A DNA stretch of 64,000 nt from Trichobilharzia szidati. Lineage: Eukaryota; Platyhelminthes; Trematoda; Strigeidida; Schistosomatidae. Under the pieces are notes generated by a model. It saw only the letters and a list, made by a program, of their open reading frames with translations. It made no database searches and was not told the DNA's origin. Numbering within the stretch: position 1 is the stretch's first letter; each line of letters starts with the position of its first letter. Positions 63,142-64,000 of the stretch are shown piece by piece. The translations under genes were made by a program, and so were the position numbers. The stretch spans positions 88,921,256-88,985,255 of the forward strand of contig OX235271.1 of NCBI GenBank assembly GCA_944472155.2. The letters are read 5' to 3'.

Positions 63142-63356
63142 CGAGGGTCAGTGGTGCAGCGGTAGAATGCTCGCCGACCACGCATGTGGTCCAGGGTTCG
63201 ATCCACGGCCGACGCACTCCTTTACCTCGCTAAGCCAGTAGTAAGACTGGTAAAGATGGGAGGTTGGGCATGAGGCTAAAGCACCATTGCTACCGAAACT
63301 TCAAGCCTCTAGCTTGAATCCCTATGTTCCACTAGGAACGTGAAGGAATAAAAAAA
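63142..63356 (+). mobile_element. tRNA-headed SINE inserted in a PLE 3' UTR
   Basis: Plus strand, RTE-tailed form: head gtcagtggtgcagcggtaga, B-box region gggttcgatccacgg, body with a small deletion (gaggctaaagcacc), 3' end tccctatgttccactaggaac and poly-A. Boundaries are fixed by an 11-base target duplication and by the unoccupied PLE copy at 17400-17460. Confidence 0.95.
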
Positions 63357-63367
63357 AACTTTCATAT
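63357..63367. repeat. Right target-site duplication of a SINE
   Basis: Second copy of aactttcatat, directly after the SINE poly-A. Confidence 0.88.
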
Positions 63368-63510
63368 TAAGTTGAAAATTATAATCTTCTTTAATCACTC
63401 TTCCTTACTATGTTGAATAAAACAATAATTGTATCTATGACAACATATGTGTAAAATGCTGCTGTACAGCTTTTGAGGATTAAATCGCCGAAAACATGTC
63501 TTTACTGAGT

Positions 63511-64000
63511 TTCTTGTTCTTTTCTCTCTAATGTCTTGAGGGGTATCTTTAACGATTATTCTGATTGCACCAAAATTGTTGTACTTAATATGAGTTCGAC
63601 AGTAGAAGTCTAAATTTCAAAAAGAAAAATGCAAACTAAATTTTTCAGCCCCGATAACACAGTGCAGCCTTCCATAAGAAGAAGCAACAAAATATTCTCT
63701 AAACTAAATTCCTTTGTAAACAATAATTTACCCGTAAATTTTACTGATGCATGACTAATATTGGAGTACACAAAGTAATCTCTTTAACTACAATTGGTTT
63801 TCTTTATATATATAAAAACGCCATTTTAGCATTGTTAAACATACGAAAATGATATTTTTTGCGCTTCCATATGTCTGCTACACGTATGACAGACTAGCTT
63901 ATTATTAGTCGTATTATAAATGGCGGTAGTAAACGCCTGTGTCAGACAAAGAAAATTTATCTCGCATTTCTGTACTATACACTATTAACTCTTTCTATTT
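63511..64000. other. No feature recognised
   Basis: AT-rich sequence to the end of the window. Confidence 0.4.

Larger units (their letters stand above)
62560..63510 (+). pseudogene. PLE endonuclease-end pseudogene and 3' UTR, split by a SINE
   Basis: Plus strand: FCGARYFSRSISILSKRVRAQCPT (62605-62680; YIG has become YFS), TIELLVSIFHSISTDSSFRVIYKVKKS, TAETIAICIENLELCIRKKLVPP, a 3' UTR closely matching 17220-17470, and the terminus aatcgccgaaaacatgtctttactg at 63485. The SINE at 63142-63356 interrupts the UTR. Catalytic GIY-YIG residues are lost. Confidence 0.82.

Noticed and set aside
1..64000. CRISPR array or bacterial-style defence island
   Set aside because: No regularly spaced short repeats, no compact operons; the sequence is clearly eukaryotic.

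Overview
This is an AT-rich stretch of flatworm nuclear genome, almost certainly a schistosome (Trematoda, Schistosomatidae). The evidence is the repeat community. There are Smalpha-type repeats with degenerate hammerhead-ribozyme cores, SR2/SjR2-like RTE retrotransposons, several lineages of Penelope-like elements (PLEs) with a GIY-YIG endonuclease, and many short Pol III-type SINEs. The species cannot be fixed from the window alone. I find no convincing host exon, no true tRNA or rRNA gene, no CRISPR array and no operon. The window reads as intergenic or intronic DNA built from layers of retroelements of different ages.

Layout. 0-9 kb: degraded SINEs, two hammerhead-bearing SINEs (HH-SINEs), an RTE 3' end, and PLE pseudogenes on the minus strand (5.9-6.9 kb) and plus strand (8.2-8.7 kb). 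9-18 kb: an unclassified LINE-like 3' end, a decayed RTE copy, a head-to-head HH-SINE pair and several tRNA-like SINEs. 17-29.5 kb is dense in PLEs: an uninterrupted 338-codon reverse transcriptase/endonuclease tail (18994-20010), inverted PLE fragments, two RTE insertions with target-site duplications, and an HH-SINE whose insertion site is exposed by an unoccupied paralogue. 30-38 kb: a near full-length HH-SINE, two Smalpha copies and a PLE inside a large inverted repeat (35915-37410). 38-50 kb: the best PLE (475-codon open frame, 38799-40226) with an inverted 5' part, a second copy of the 25-26.6 kb PLE, and another PLE lineage at 48.6-49.8 kb. 51-56.5 kb: a complete-looking RTE element (52016-55010) between perfect 15-bp target-site duplications, with smaller RTE fragments on each side. 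57-64 kb: more HH-SINEs, RTE and PLE debris, and a SINE inserted into a PLE 3' tail.

How the parts relate. RTE and PLE copies encode the reverse transcriptases and endonucleases (AP-type and GIY-YIG respectively). The short Pol III families encode nothing and must be copied in trans. The tRNA-headed SINE ends in the same 3' tail as the RTE elements here, which points to RTE as its partner. A second SINE form has the same head but a different tail, which partly resembles the unclassified 3'-end family. The HH-SINEs join a tRNA-like promoter to a compact hammerhead fold (CUGAAGA and GAAA cores, about 6 bp of stem I). No copy here keeps a fully canonical ribozyme. These relationships are read by eye; the relevant searches and folds are named under each finding.
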